The translations under genes and the position numbers were made by a program. A stretch of DNA of 64,000 nt from Choricystis sp. odSpoLacu1 (taxonomy: Eukaryota > Chlorophyta > Trebouxiophyceae): positions 186,001-250,000 of the forward strand of contig OY253651.1 in assembly GCA_958009055.1 (NCBI GenBank). Reading direction: 5' to 3'. Under the pieces are notes generated by a model. It was not told the origin of the DNA. It was given only the letters and a program-made list of their open reading frames with translations, and made no database searches. Position 1 is the first letter of the stretch; each line of letters opens with the position of its first letter. This document shows positions 43,734 to 53,410 of this stretch, piece after piece.

Positions 43734-45449
43734 TCACATCAGCCCCGGCGGCATGCCCATCGCTTCGGGCCACGTGGTGCCAAAGACGTCCACCCCCTCG
43801 TACAACACGCCGGACGCCCACGGCGAGTCGCCCTTTGTGTAGCGCGTCAGCGGCAGGTCGTACGGCAGCGGCAGGCGCACCCGTTCGACGCCCGCTTCGG
43901 CGACCGTGTCGCCGGGGCCCCCTTCAGGCGCGCCCACGGCGACAAAGTCGATGGTGGGCGGCGAGGGCGCCGCTTCTGGCGGGGGCGGCACATCAAACAG
44001 GGACGACCCGGGGGGCAGCGGGTGCGCACAAAACCCGTAGTGCGGGTGGGCGCGGTAGGTGGCTTCTCTCTGCGGCGTGAACAGGACAGACAGTTCAAAG
44101 GATTTGATGTACACGGAGCCTGGGCCGTGCTTGCCGCGCTGCGTCGGCACGCCGCCCCACGCCGCGGCCGACAGGTTGGCCGACCCCAGCACCGCCCACG
44201 CCAAACGTCCGGTGCAAGGGCTGGCGCGGGCCAGCGTCTTGATGTGGGGCATGGCCCGGCCGCGCGCGGTAGCGGACGCCACCCACGTGTGAAGGCGGGA
44301 CGCGACAGACGGCAGCGCCAGATACTCTGCCCGCCCGGGGATGGACGACCCGCCGCCCCACCCTTCCGCGCTGTCGCGGACCTGGTTGACGGTGGGCCAG
44401 ATGATGGAGAAGGGCTGGGCGCCGTCGCCTTCGGACGGCAGGCCCAGAGGGGGGCCACCCCGGGACGTGCCGCCGCTCGCGGCCTCCACCATCGCCCCCA
44501 CCCACCGCTCATCCAGCTTGCCCATGCTGGAGCACTGAGCCACTATCGGTGCTGCCACTAGAGACGGGTGGTGGCCGCTGGTGGAGGCCAGCAGGGCGCC
44601 CAGGCGGCCGCGACCCCAGTGCACCGCCTCGGTCGCGGCGTGGTTGCCAGGAATGGCCGCCACCAAATCCACTCGCGCCGACGAAAAGTCGGTCGTGGAC
44701 AGCACCCGGGCGAGGGCGCGAGCGGCTAAAGTTGGGAGCGAAAGCGCTTGGATGTAGCGATGCAGTGTGTCGCCAAAGTCAGACTGCGGCGGCGGCGACT
44801 CCCCAACCAGCGGAAAGTCTTGCCACCACACGCCCTGCGTCTTGGCGCCATACTCCACCGCCAGAAAGTTGCCGGTCACCACCACGACCCGGGTGCCGAC
44901 GCCCGGGTAGAGCAGGATGAAGAATTTGGAGTGGTGCGTGCCGTAGCGTTCCACTTTTGGAGTGACGACCGCGGTGACCGGCGCAGACACAATGTCGCGC
45001 CGCGTCAGCACGGACTCCAGCACGGGCGCCACCCCGGCATCCCCCACCGCCAGCACGAGGGCGGACGTGGCCTCCCGCAGGGCGGAGAACTCGCCCAGGA
45101 GCCAGCGCGGATCGACGCAGAAGTTGGAGGCGAAGGCCACGTCTGGCGTGCCGGCCACCACGTCGCAAAGACGCACGCCCAACGGGCCCACGTTGGCACG
45201 TGGCGGCGCGTCTGCGACCGCGGTGAGGGCAAAGCCGGACGGGCGCAGCGGGTCGGCGCGCGGGTGGACGTGGAGCGGGTCGGACTGCGGTTTGGGGGGG
45301 GATACGACCCGGCGGCGCGCGCGCGGGGGGGCGCTGTCGCCGCTGGCGCCGCCGCCGCTGCCGCTGGCGCCGTGGCCATGCTTGGAGCTGGGAGAGCCGG
45401 GGCCGGGCGAGGGGCCGGGGCCGCCAGAGAGGGCGGAGAAGGGGGCCAT
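43734..45449 (-). CDS. TDP1: Tyrosyl-DNA phosphodiesterase 1
   Basis: A single exon encodes 571 residues from the ATG at 45449 (MAPFSALSGG). Both HKD half-sites are present: THHSKFFILLYPGVGTRVVV and GRAMPHIKTLARASP, each with His-x-Lys, followed by the expected WAVLGSANLSAAAWG and an aromatic/Ser pattern near KSFELSVLF. The order SNFCVDPRWLL, APVTAVVTPKVERYGTHH, VVTGNFLAVEYGAKTQGVWW and SIIWPTVNQVRDS follows TDP1. The enzyme removes topoisomerase I remnants from DNA 3' ends in the nucleus. The first 80 residues are Pro/Ser-rich and disordered. A damaged duplicate lies immediately upstream at 45559-46450. The gene is convergent with the kinase at 43600. Confidence 0.9.
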   Translation of the reverse strand: MAPFSALSGGPGPSPGPGSPSSKHGHGASGSGGGASGDSAPPRARRRVVSPPKPQSDPLHVHPRADPLRPSGFALTAVADAPPRANVGPLGVRLCDVVAGTPDVAFASNFCVDPRWLLGEFSALREATSALVLAVGDAGVAPVLESVLTRRDIVSAPVTAVVTPKVERYGTHHSKFFILLYPGVGTRVVVVTGNFLAVEYGAKTQGVWWQDFPLVGESPPPQSDFGDTLHRYIQALSLPTLAARALARVLSTTDFSSARVDLVAAIPGNHAATEAVHWGRGRLGALLASTSGHHPSLVAAPIVAQCSSMGKLDERWVGAMVEAASGGTSRGGPPLGLPSEGDGAQPFSIIWPTVNQVRDSAEGWGGGSSIPGRAEYLALPSVASRLHTWVASATARGRAMPHIKTLARASPCTGRLAWAVLGSANLSAAAWGGVPTQRGKHGPGSVYIKSFELSVLFTPQREATYRAHPHYGFCAHPLPPGSSLFDVPPPPEAAPSPPTIDFVAVGAPEGGPGDTVAEAGVERVRLPLPYDLPLTRYTKGDSPWASGVLYEGVDVFGTTWPEAMGMPPGLM

Positions 45450-45558
45450 TGAGAATGAAGCAAAGCGTTGTGCGCTCACTCGTTCTTTTCACTTCTCTAT
45501 CGTCGTTTCCCCACCCTCCTCACAGCGTGCGCCCAAAACACGTCCTGCCCTTCGCACA

Positions 45559-46450
45559 TCACGGCTGCATCGCAAACGGCACGTCCCCCGGCTGTTGGTA
45601 CCGCGTCAGCGGCAGGTCCTAGGCCAGCGGCAGGCGCACGAGGTCGACGCCCGCGTCGGCCTCCACTCGCGTGCCGCCGTCCGGCGAGCCCACCGCCACA
45701 AAATCGATGATCGGAGGCGAGGGCGCGGCCTCGGGAGCGGGATCCACATCGTACAGCGACCACACACCAGGCAGCGGGTTCGCGCAGAAGCCGAAGTAAA
45801 CGACCGGATGCCAAACGAGCCAACACTCTGCCCCCTCTCGGTCGGCGCGCTGCCCCACGCCGCGGCCGACAGTTTGGCCGATCCAAGCACCACCCACGCC
45901 ACCCGCCCAGTGCGCGGGCACACGCGGGCCCAGCGTCTTGATGTGGGGCATCGCGCGGCTGCGCTTCACGGCCGACGCCACGTATAGGTGCAGCCGCGCA
46001 TCGACAGGCTCCAGGATCAGTTATTTTTTGCTGCGGACACCCTGGTCCTCTGTGGGCCAGACGATGGAGAGGTGGGCGCCGCCACGGGTGTCCCTTCCGC
46101 GGTGTGGGGACATCGATTTCGGGCGGCGGCGCCCAGCGGTGTGCCCGCCGCGCGTTTCGCCGCCGCTCGCGGCCGCCACCATGGTCTCCACCCACCATTC
46201 GTCCAGACTGCCGATGGAGGAGCATTGGGCGATGGTGGGGGTGGGCACGAGGGATGGGTGATAGCCGCCCGACAGCGCCAGCGGGGCACGCAGGCGGCCG
46301 GGGCGCCACAGAGCCGCGTCGGCGCGCGGGTGGGAAAGCGGGCGGCGCGCGGGGGTGCGATGACGGTGAGGGCAAAGCCAGACTCGCGCAGCGGGTCGGC
46401 GCACCGGGGTGAGCCAGGGGGCGAGGGGCCGGGGCCGCCCGAGGGGGTCG
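45559..46450 (-). pseudogene. Truncated, disrupted tandem copy of TDP1
   Basis: Three pieces in the same order as TDP1 remain. The first is an N-terminal piece (SGGPGPSPPGSPRCADPLRE, SGFALTVIAPPRA). The second matches SGHHPSLV onward (GYHPSLVPTPTIAQCSSIGS, LDEWWVETMVAAASGGETRG). The third is the C-terminal part with the second half-site (SRAMPHIKTL, WVVLGSAKLSAAAWG, PSPPIIDFVAVGSPDGG). About 200 residues between the first and second pieces, including the first HKD half-site, are missing. The C-terminal part changes frame at least once, and TAC of the parent (Tyr before DLPLTRY) is TAG here (45619-45621). It cannot encode an active enzyme. Similarity to the parent is high enough to suggest a fairly recent local duplication. 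Confidence 0.8.
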
Positions 46451-46624
46451 ACACAGCAAAAAAACGCGGGGTGGGTTTTGCGCGGGTGGGTGGGAGGAAA
46501 AAAACGAGGAGCGAGGAGTGAGTGGGCGCGGCGAGACGCGTTTTCGCACCACTCTCGCTCGCCGTTCACTCGCCAGGCATTTGCTTGCTCCGCGCCCCCA
46601 ACCACCCCTTTTGCCCTTCCCATC

Positions 46625-47347
46625 ATGCGCCCACCCCCCCAACCCACCCTGCGTGGTCGCGCCCTGCCCCTGACGCCGCAGGCACGCCCAATGCGCGTGC
46701 CCGCGCTCGCGCTGGCCGCGCGCTCGCCGCCGCCGCCCCCGGACGACGCCCCTGCGCCCGCCCCCCTCGACCCCGCCACCCTCGCCAGCATCCGCTCAGC
46801 CGGCATGGAAGAATATGCCGTCTTGAAACGCCGCATCGGCGCCAACGCGAGGCGCACAGGGGCCTCCCTCGCAGGCTACCTCTTTCTGACCGTCTCCCCC
46901 GCCGCCGCGGCCGCCACCCTCACCGGCACCGCCGCCGGCTCCCTCTACCTCGCCTGGCTGGCCCGCGACGTGGAGGCCATCACCCCCGACACCCGCGTCC
47001 CCGTCATGGCGGCCCAGGCGGTGGAGTCGCCCGCCCTGCGCAAGGCAGCACTGCTCCTTGCCTCACTCGCGACTGGCCTCACCCCCCGCCTCTCCATCTA
47101 CGTGGGCCTGGCCGCCGCCTGGGCCGCATGGAATGCGGCCCACCCGGAGGCGCCTCTCGACCTCGTCATCGCGGGTGGGGCGGCCCTCGGGTTTGGGTCG
47201 TACAAGGGCGCGTTGATTTGGGAGTTGTATGAATGCTACCGCCCGCGCGTGGATCCAGACGCAGGGCTGAGGCGGGAGAGGCCGGTGCTGGATCTGCCTG
47301 AAGTGGAGGCGTACATGCCGGGCAGGGACAAGGAAGGGAAGGAGTGA
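46625..47347 (+). CDS. Plastid-targeted membrane protein, possibly Atp1/CGL160-related
   Basis: A single exon encodes 240 residues; the ATG follows CCCATC. The leader (MRPPPQPTLRGRALPLTPQA) looks like a transit peptide. The mature part has EEYAVLKRRIGANARRTGAS followed by about four membrane segments: AGYLFLTVSPAAAAATLTGT, AGSLYLAWLARDVEAI, LTPRLSIYVGLAAAWAAWN and LDLVIAGGAALGFGSYKGAL. The layout (a short KR helix, paired TM segments, and a closing TM ending in GFxxYKxA) recalls CGL160, the plant protein that assembles the CF0CF1 ATP synthase ring, but the resemblance is loose. The C-terminal tail is charged. It is probably a plastid envelope or thylakoid protein; the function is unknown. Confidence 0.6.
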   Translation: MRPPPQPTLRGRALPLTPQARPMRVPALALAARSPPPPPDDAPAPAPLDPATLASIRSAGMEEYAVLKRRIGANARRTGASLAGYLFLTVSPAAAAATLTGTAAGSLYLAWLARDVEAITPDTRVPVMAAQAVESPALRKAALLLASLATGLTPRLSIYVGLAAAWAAWNAAHPEAPLDLVIAGGAALGFGSYKGALIWELYECYRPRVDPDAGLRRERPVLDLPEVEAYMPGRDKEGKE

Positions 47348-47476
47348 GTGAGTTGCTGGGTGTGTTGTGATTTGAATTTGTTTGTAACCAGCTCTGAAAA
47401 AGACTTTCGACCTACCGCCGTGAGACGAAAAAAACAAATGTTGATTGCAGTTTGAAATGTTTTTGAAAGAAAGACA

Positions 47477-49276
47477 TCACTCGCCGTCAGCGCGCTTGCG
47501 CTTGCTGCCGCCGCCACCGCCTTTGTCATTGTCCGGCCACACATCGTCCGGCCACACATCGTCCGGCCACACATCGTCCGGCCACACATCGAGGGGCAGC
47601 CGCACCAGGCACGCCACCCCGTCACTCGTCACGCTGGCGGCGTCATCATCATCAGGCACCGCATCCAGCGCAGCCACATCGCCGGGCGCGGCATCCGACG
47701 CGTCATCCGCGGCGGGGGGCGGGCGCACGCCGCCGGGCCCCGGGCCGCCGTCTGTTCGCGGGTTGACATCGAATTCATCCTCCCGCTCCACATACTCCTC
47801 ATTCTCGGTGAGTTCGACAAACCCGGGCGCAAACGCGGCCCAATTTTCGCGGAACGCGGGCGACCACACGTACAGGGCGCCGGTGGAGGCCCCCAACGAC
47901 ACGAGCGGCGCGCCGCGCGGGTGCCATGCGGCGGCCGCAGCAGGATCTTTTGCCGGCCCCCCCAGCACGCGGTCCAGGTCGGACGTGGCGCCATCAAACA
48001 CAAAAACTAGGTGGTCGGTGCGGGAGGCGGCGGCGGCGGCGACGAAGGCGCCCCCTGGGGCGGCACACGCGGTGCGCCAGGCGGGGCGGTCAACGGCTTG
48101 CGTGAACTCACGGGCAGGGGTGAGGAGAGGGATGCGGCTCGGGTCGCCGCTCTCACCAGCCACAAACGAGCCAGGGGTGCGCCGCCCCGCGGCGGCGGCG
48201 GCCAGGTCAGCTATCGCAGCCGCCGCCGCCGCCCCTCCGCGCGGCGCGGGCGGCGCGGCCGCCGCGGCTGCGGCAAAGTCAGCTGGCGGCGCCAGCGCCA
48301 CGCTGCGCACGACGCGGTCGTGGCAGCAGGCGAGCAGCAGGTTGCCACAGGGCGACAGCGCCAGCGTTTGGACGCGGGGGCCGGCGGCAGCGATGGCAGC
48401 GGCTGACCCAGCGCCACTCACACCCACGCGCACGCCGTCCAGCACGGTGCGTGTGCTCGGATCCAGCGCCAGCACGATGCCTCGAGCCTGGCCGATGTAT
48501 ACGACGCGGCGGGTGGGGTCGGCCAGGGCGGCCGCGGTGACGGGGGGGGCGCCGGCTGCGGGCGGGGCGGTCGGCGCAGCAGGATCAGGCAGCGTCGGCA
48601 GCGGGGTGGCGGTCGAGCAAGCGACCGTGGCCACCGCCACCGGAGCCCCCGTCGCAAAGGAGGCCACCGCGGTGGCGCGGTCGGGGGCCCGCCCCAGCAG
48701 GGACGCGTGTGTGGGTGAGGCCCCCAGGTCTGCTGATCGCCACACCGGCTGCGCGCGCGCACGGGGCGCGCCCGGCACGCCAGCGGCCGGGGACAGGGCC
48801 AGCGTGCGGTCGCCCCCCCCCGACAGAATGTAGTGGCCACACCTGGACCAGGAGACACAGGTCACGGGGTGGCTGAAGAGGGAGAGAAAGAGGGTATAAA
48901 ACGATGAGTTGTGATCGTCTCAGCCCGACGCCACGCCCTCCACCACACTCTCCCTCCCACTCTCTCTCTCTCTCACATGTGCGCCTGTATGACGCGCGCC
49001 ACGCCGCGCGTGTCCATGTCCCACACCGCGACCGAGCCGTCTTCGCAGCCGGCCGCGAGCAGGGTGCCGTACCGGTTCCACGCGATGCAGCGGGCGGCGG
49101 CAGCGGGGGTGGAGGGTGACATGACTTCTTCTATGCGTTCGGGCAGGGAGGCTGCGTCGAGGGGGGCTGTGTGGGGAGAATGGAGAGGGGTCGGCGACGG
49201 CGCCGCATGCGGTTTCTAGTGGGAGAGTGTCGACGCGCCTCACGCACACACACACACACACACCTGCTGGCTTCAT
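47477..49276 (-). CDS. RBBP5: RBBP5/Swd1, WD-repeat subunit of the COMPASS H3K4 methyltransferase
   Basis: Exons 49276-49264 (MKPA), 49166-48977 and 48872-47477 join in phase and encode 532 residues. Signature segments follow human RBBP5: RCIAWNRYGTLLAAGCEDGS, AVWDMDTRGVARVIQAHIHP, VTCVSWSRCGHYILSGGGDR, YIGQARGIVLALDPSTRTVL, DRPAWRTACAAPGGAFVAAA and ENWAAFAPGFVELTENEEYV with EREDEFDV. That last block (human ENWSAFAPDFKELDENVEYE) is diagnostic. The tail has four VWPDD units from a 15-bp tandem repeat (47531-47590) and ends in the nuclear signal SKRKRADGE. RBBP5 holds the SET-domain enzyme with WDR5 and ASH2L. It is divergent from NDUFS5, with 178 bases between the starts. Confidence 0.9.
47531..47590. 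repeat. 15-bp tandem repeat, four copies, inside RBBP5
   Basis: The unit GTCCGGCCACACATC occurs four times in a row. It encodes DVWPD on the minus strand, so RBBP5 ends its propeller with four VWPDD units. Fifteen bases keep the frame at any copy number. Confidence 0.93.
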
Positions 49277-49454
49277 GGTGTTGGTGTGACCCGCGCCAGA
49301 AGCCGCCACAACACGGCGGAGCGCGGGTCACCGCACAAAAACAACGACGAAATTCTCTTGTGCGCCTGACTCTCTCACCGCGTTTTGTTTCTCTCGCGCG
49401 CGCTGCCCTTTCCATCCCACGCGCGCGCCTCCCCCTCTCTCCCTGTCTGCAGCC

Positions 49455-49501
49455 ATGGCGAGCGGGTTTGGCTTGACCGGCTCCGCGGGAAGGTGTGTGT
49501 G

Positions 49502-49533
<32 letters not shown>

Positions 49534-50021
49534 CGTGTGCGCGCGCACACGACCCGCGCCCCCATCGCGGCACCGTTGGGTGCCTCCCCACGCACCCACC
49601 CCCCCTCTCTCTCTCCCCTGTGTCATTCACCCCCCAGGTGCTTTCCTCTGTGGACCGACTTTAGCGAGGTGCGGAGTGTGGGTGGTAAAGGGAAGAAGGA
49701 AGAGAAGGCACCTCCCCGTCGAAAAAACACCCGCTGACCCTCCCCCCCCCCCACACACACACACACAGTGCATGCGCGAGACGGACGACCCGCGCAAGTG
49801 CAAGGAGAGGCGGGACGACTACCTCGAGTGCCTGCACCACCGCAAAGAGGTGAGCAGAGAGGGGTTGGGGGGGAGCCTTGTTGCCGCTGCTGCGACGCCC
49901 ACGGTTTTTGTTTCACCTTCCTTTTCCTCCCCCCACACAGTTCACCCGGCTCAACGCCATCTACCGCGAGCAAAAGAAGGCGGCCGCTACGGCCAAGGAG
50001 GACGGGGGTGGAGGGCACTGA
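49455..50021 (+). CDS. NDUFS5: NDUFS5, CHCH-domain subunit of mitochondrial complex I
   Basis: Exons 49455-49492, 49638-49668, 49769-49849 and 49941-50021 encode 76 residues and all join in phase. The protein starts MASGFGLTGSAGRCFPLWTD (plant: MASGWGITGNKGRCYDFWMD) and continues FSECMRETDDPRKCKERRDD, YLECLHHRKEFTRLNAIYRE. Cysteines form a twin C-x9-C pattern (C-FPLWTDFSE-C and C-KERRDDYLE-C), the signature of intermembrane-space proteins oxidised by Mia40. The protein sits on the intermembrane face of complex I. Intron 1 begins directly in a GTGTGTGT microsatellite (49493-49534), so the donor is part of the repeat. Three introns in 230 coding bases is the highest density in the window. Confidence 0.93.
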
Positions 50022-50112
50022 GTGTGTGTGTTTTTGTAAAATCGTTTTCTGCCTTTTTTTCCGTCAACCTTGACAAGAAAAGCTACAAGCCACCCCACTC
50101 TCTATCCCTCTC

Positions 50113-50610
50113 TCAAAACGCGCTGTAGCCGCCACCGTCGTCCCCGCCCGACACAAACAGGGCCAGCGCGGCCGCCAGCAACGCGCCCACCTGAATCACG
50201 GGCGCCGCGCCCAGCCACCCGCCGTGGCTGACCAGCCAGAAGACGGCCAGCCCCGCGGCGCCGTAGGCCACGATGTAGGTGGCAAACAGCCAACCGCGCG
50301 CCCAGGAGGCTGAGCCATCGTCAAAGACGGGGCCGTCGAGGTCGGAGCGGCGGACGGTGGCAGCCATCGTGAGCGCGAGGCTGGCCAGCGCGCCTGGGGC
50401 GGCGCAAAACGATGTCACTTTCGTGTGGGACGTCAGTACAGCATCCAGCCACACAAACCAGGCGCCGCCAAACAGGGCGCCCGCCAGGGTGGGGGCCGCG
50501 GACGACACTGCGGCCGCGAGGGCAGGGGGGAGCTCCACGTTGGAGAGGGCGGCGGGGAGCCAAGAGCGCGGCTGGGCGGCCGCGCGCAGGGGGGTGAAGG
50601 CGGACGACAT
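50113..50610 (-). CDS. TMEM50/UPF0220-family four-helix membrane protein
   Basis: A single exon encodes 165 residues with four hydrophobic segments. Family features are PTLAGALFGGAWFVWLDAVL (family: GxLFGxGWWFWxDA), KVTSFCAAPGALASLALTMA (family: VPGIxAxLAxxMxN), VFDDGSASWARGWLFATYIV and the last segment GWLGAAPVIQVGALLAAALA. In human TMEM50A and yeast VPS68 the family resides in the endomembrane system; VPS68 acts in vacuolar sorting. The N-terminal 25 residues are polar. It is convergent with NDUFS5, with stops 91 bases apart, and shares a 150-base divergent spacer with the next gene. Confidence 0.8.
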   Translation of the reverse strand: MSSAFTPLRAAAQPRSWLPAALSNVELPPALAAAVSSAAPTLAGALFGGAWFVWLDAVLTSHTKVTSFCAAPGALASLALTMAATVRRSDLDGPVFDDGSASWARGWLFATYIVAYGAAGLAVFWLVSHGGWLGAAPVIQVGALLAAALALFVSGGDDGGGYSAF

Positions 50611-50760
50611 AGAGAAGAGGAGGGGCGGTGCGGGGGCGGTGGTGGGGAGCGCGCGCCTCTTGTCTTCGCGATGTGAGGGCGACGATGGTGTTTTTTCAGT
50701 GTTGATTGTTGATTTTAAAAAAGAAAAACAGCGCGCCACACGCACCACACACACAGCACC

Positions 50761-51164
50761 ATGGACGTCCTCGTCATCACTCTGGGTGGTGACGCCGACG
50801 CGGCGGAATACGCGGCGACACAGGCCGCAGACCCCGACGTCGACGCCGAAGGCGTTCTCGACTTCCTGAGGGAGACCCTGCCGTCGCCTCCCACAGCAGA
50901 CGTGGAGCGCCAGCTGGTGGCAGCGGTAGCAGCCGCCAGGGCGGGAGGCGGCGTGGGTGGCCGCGGCGGAGCGCGAGCGCGTGGCTGCAGCGGAAGCGGC
51001 AGCTGCGGACGCGGCCGCCCGCGTGGCTCTTGTTGAGCGAGTAGGCGCCGCCCCCGTCACAGGCGGGGTGGCGCCTCCCCGCGCATGGAGCGACCCCGCC
51101 GCTGGGGACGACTCAAAAAAGCAGGGGCAAAGTCATTCTCAAGGGCAAGCGGGGCAAAGGGTAG
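50761..51164 (+). CDS. Small coiled-coil protein of unknown function, frame breaks
   Basis: The ATG in CACCATGG opens MDVLVITLGGDADAAEYAAT, then DVDAEGVLDFLRETLPSPPT and VERQLVAAVAAARAG. The reading then moves one frame near 50945-50952 (GGGCGGGAGG), where AAERERVAAAEAAAADAAAR and VALVERVGAAP continue as a coiled coil. A second shift at the A6 run 51115-51120 gives the basic end KSRGKVILKGKRGKG with TAG at 51162-51164; without it the tail is KKQGQSHSQGQAG and stops later. The start context and helical composition support a gene, but neither the exact end nor the family is known. Length is about 134 residues. Confidence 0.5.
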
Positions 51165-51276
51165 TGCGTAGAGTAGAGAGGGAAGAGTGGTTTGTGTAGA
51201 AAACTGAGCGACCAATCCCACACACCGCGTCTGTTTCCTCCGTGTCTCCCTCGCTTCCTCCCCTTTTTCCTCACCA

Positions 51277-53198
51277 ATGGGCGGCGCCCAGTCGGCCCCC
51301 ATCGCTGACGTGACCTCCGCCCCGGCCCGCGGCCCCACCCGCCCGTCCGCGCTCGTCGTGTGCGGGCCGTCGGGCGTGGGCAAAGGCACCCTCATCAAGC
51401 GCCTCGTCGCCTCCTCCCCCGACGCGTACGGCTTTTCGTGCAGCCACACCACGCGGGCGCCGCGCGAGGGAGAGCAGGTGCGTGAGAGGGGGAGAGAGAG
51501 GTGGGAGGGAGGGATAACGCTCCACCCTGTGAATTCGATGCGCGCGGTCAAAACACACGATCTCGCCACTGCGCGCACGCCCACACACCTCCCCACTCTC
51601 AAACAGGACGGCGTCCACTACCACTTCACCAGCCGGGACGCCTTCGAAGCCGCCATCGAGGCGGGCGAGTTTTTGGAGCACGCCCACGTGCACGGCAACA
51701 TCTACGGCACCTCCACCGCCGCCGTCGCCGCCGTGGCGGACGCCGGCAAAACCTGCATCCTGGACATCGATGTCCAGGGCGCGCGCGCGGTGAGGGCGGC
51801 GGGCGTGCCCGCCGTGTTTGTGTTTGTGGCGCCGCCGTCGTTGGCAGAACTCGAGGCGCGGCTGCGGGGGCGGGGCACGGAAACGGAGGCCCAGATCGCG
51901 ACGCGGCTGAAGAATGCCAAGGACGAGATGGAGAGGTAAGAGAGAGGAGGAGGTGTGGGGGGGGAAAGGGTGGTGAGGGTTTGTGTTTCCTCTTCTAACC
52001 CCCCCCCCCCCCCCCCCCCCTCCCACCACCCACACACTCAGCCTCAACGAGCCCGGCCTCTACGACTACGTCATCCTCAACGATGACGCCGACGTCGCCT
52101 CCGCCCAGCTGGCTCGCGTCGCCGCCCGCGCGGCGGCGGGGGAGACGGGCAACGGCACCGGCGGCGACGGCCGCCCCGTCCCGCCCTCACCGTGGCGCGG
52201 GGCGGGGGCGGCCGCCCCCTCCCCTTTGGCCGGCCGCGTTGCCGTCGTGACGGGCGCCTCCTCCGGCGTCGGCGCCGCCACCGCCACGGCCCTGGCGGCC
52301 GCAGGTGCCCGTGTCGTCGCCGTCGCGCGCCGCGGCGACCGTCTCGCCGCCCTCAAGCGGGGCGCGGTGGCCGCGGGCGCCTCCCCCGACGCCATCCTGC
52401 CCGCTGTGCTGGATGTGACGCGGGAGGCGGAGTGTGAGGCGTTGCCGGGGTTGATCGCAAATGCGTGGGGGCGGGGCGCCGGGATTGACATCCTGGTCAA
52501 CAACGCGGGCGTCGCCCGGGCGGGCGCGTCCCTCATGGGCGGCGCTGGCGGCGAGACCGCGGCCTGGGTGGACATGCTGGAGACCAACGTCTTGGCCCCC
52601 GCTGTCTTGGCGCGCGTCGCGGTCGCCTCGATGCGCGCGCGCGGCGTGTGGGGGCACGTCGTCAACGTGGGCTCCATGATGGGGCACAGGGTGCTGGTGA
52701 TGCCGGGTGAGTGGTGGTGTTTTGGGGAGGGGGGGGGGGGGGTGGAGGGAGGCTGGTGTGTGTTGGGAAGGCGCAGGGGTGGTTGCGATCAAACAAAAAA
52801 CTCTCACACACACACCTTCCCCTCCCCACCACCCACCCCTCTCTCCCTCCCAGACGTGGGCGGCATGTACGCCGCCACCAAGCACGCCCTGCGCGCCCTG
52901 TCGGAGGGGCTGCGCCTGGAAGCACGGGACGCGGGCGTCCCGCTGCGCGTATCCCTCGTGTCTCCCGGCCGCATCGACACCGAGTTCTTTGACGCCCTGC
53001 ACGCCGGCAGCAGCGCCAGTGGCGGCCGCAAAGCCGGCCCCACCGGCGCCGCCGGCCCCAGCACCGACGGCGGCGCGGGGAGCGCGCCAGCGCTCTCCTC
53101 GACTGACGTCGCGGACGCCATCCTGTTCGCCCTCAACGCCCCCCCCCCACGTCGACGTCAACGACATCTGCGTGCGGCCGGTGGGGCAGGCGCGGTGA
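51277..53198 (+). CDS. Guanylate kinase fused to a short-chain dehydrogenase/reductase
   Basis: Exons 51277-51477, 51607-51935, 52042-52706 and 52854-53198 join in phase. Residues about 1-205 are a complete guanylate kinase: [70 protein letters not shown] and [12 protein letters not shown] 30-residue linker ([20 protein letters not shown] ...) leads without a stop into an [48 protein letters not shown] and the catalytic YAATK. The end [15 protein letters not shown] is typical of the SDR group with DHRS11-like members and is reached through a C10 run (53139-53148). Both domains keep their catalytic residues. GMP/GDP phosphorylation is a safe inference; the SDR substrate is unknown. Length is about 512 residues. 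Confidence 0.85.
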
Positions 53199-53410
53199 GG
53201 AGGAGGGGAGGAGAGAGATAAGCATTTAATTTTGTAGAGACAAACACGAAAAAAAAAAATACCGCCCGGGAGTGAGTGTGAGCGCTGTTTGTTGTGCCTG
53301 TGCACACACGCCACACGCCCCTGGCTGGCTTTGAGCTGATCGACATGAATGGAGGCAAACTGCCTGTGGGCAAAGCAAGCAAACTGACAAACAAAAACAA
53401 AAACTTTCCT

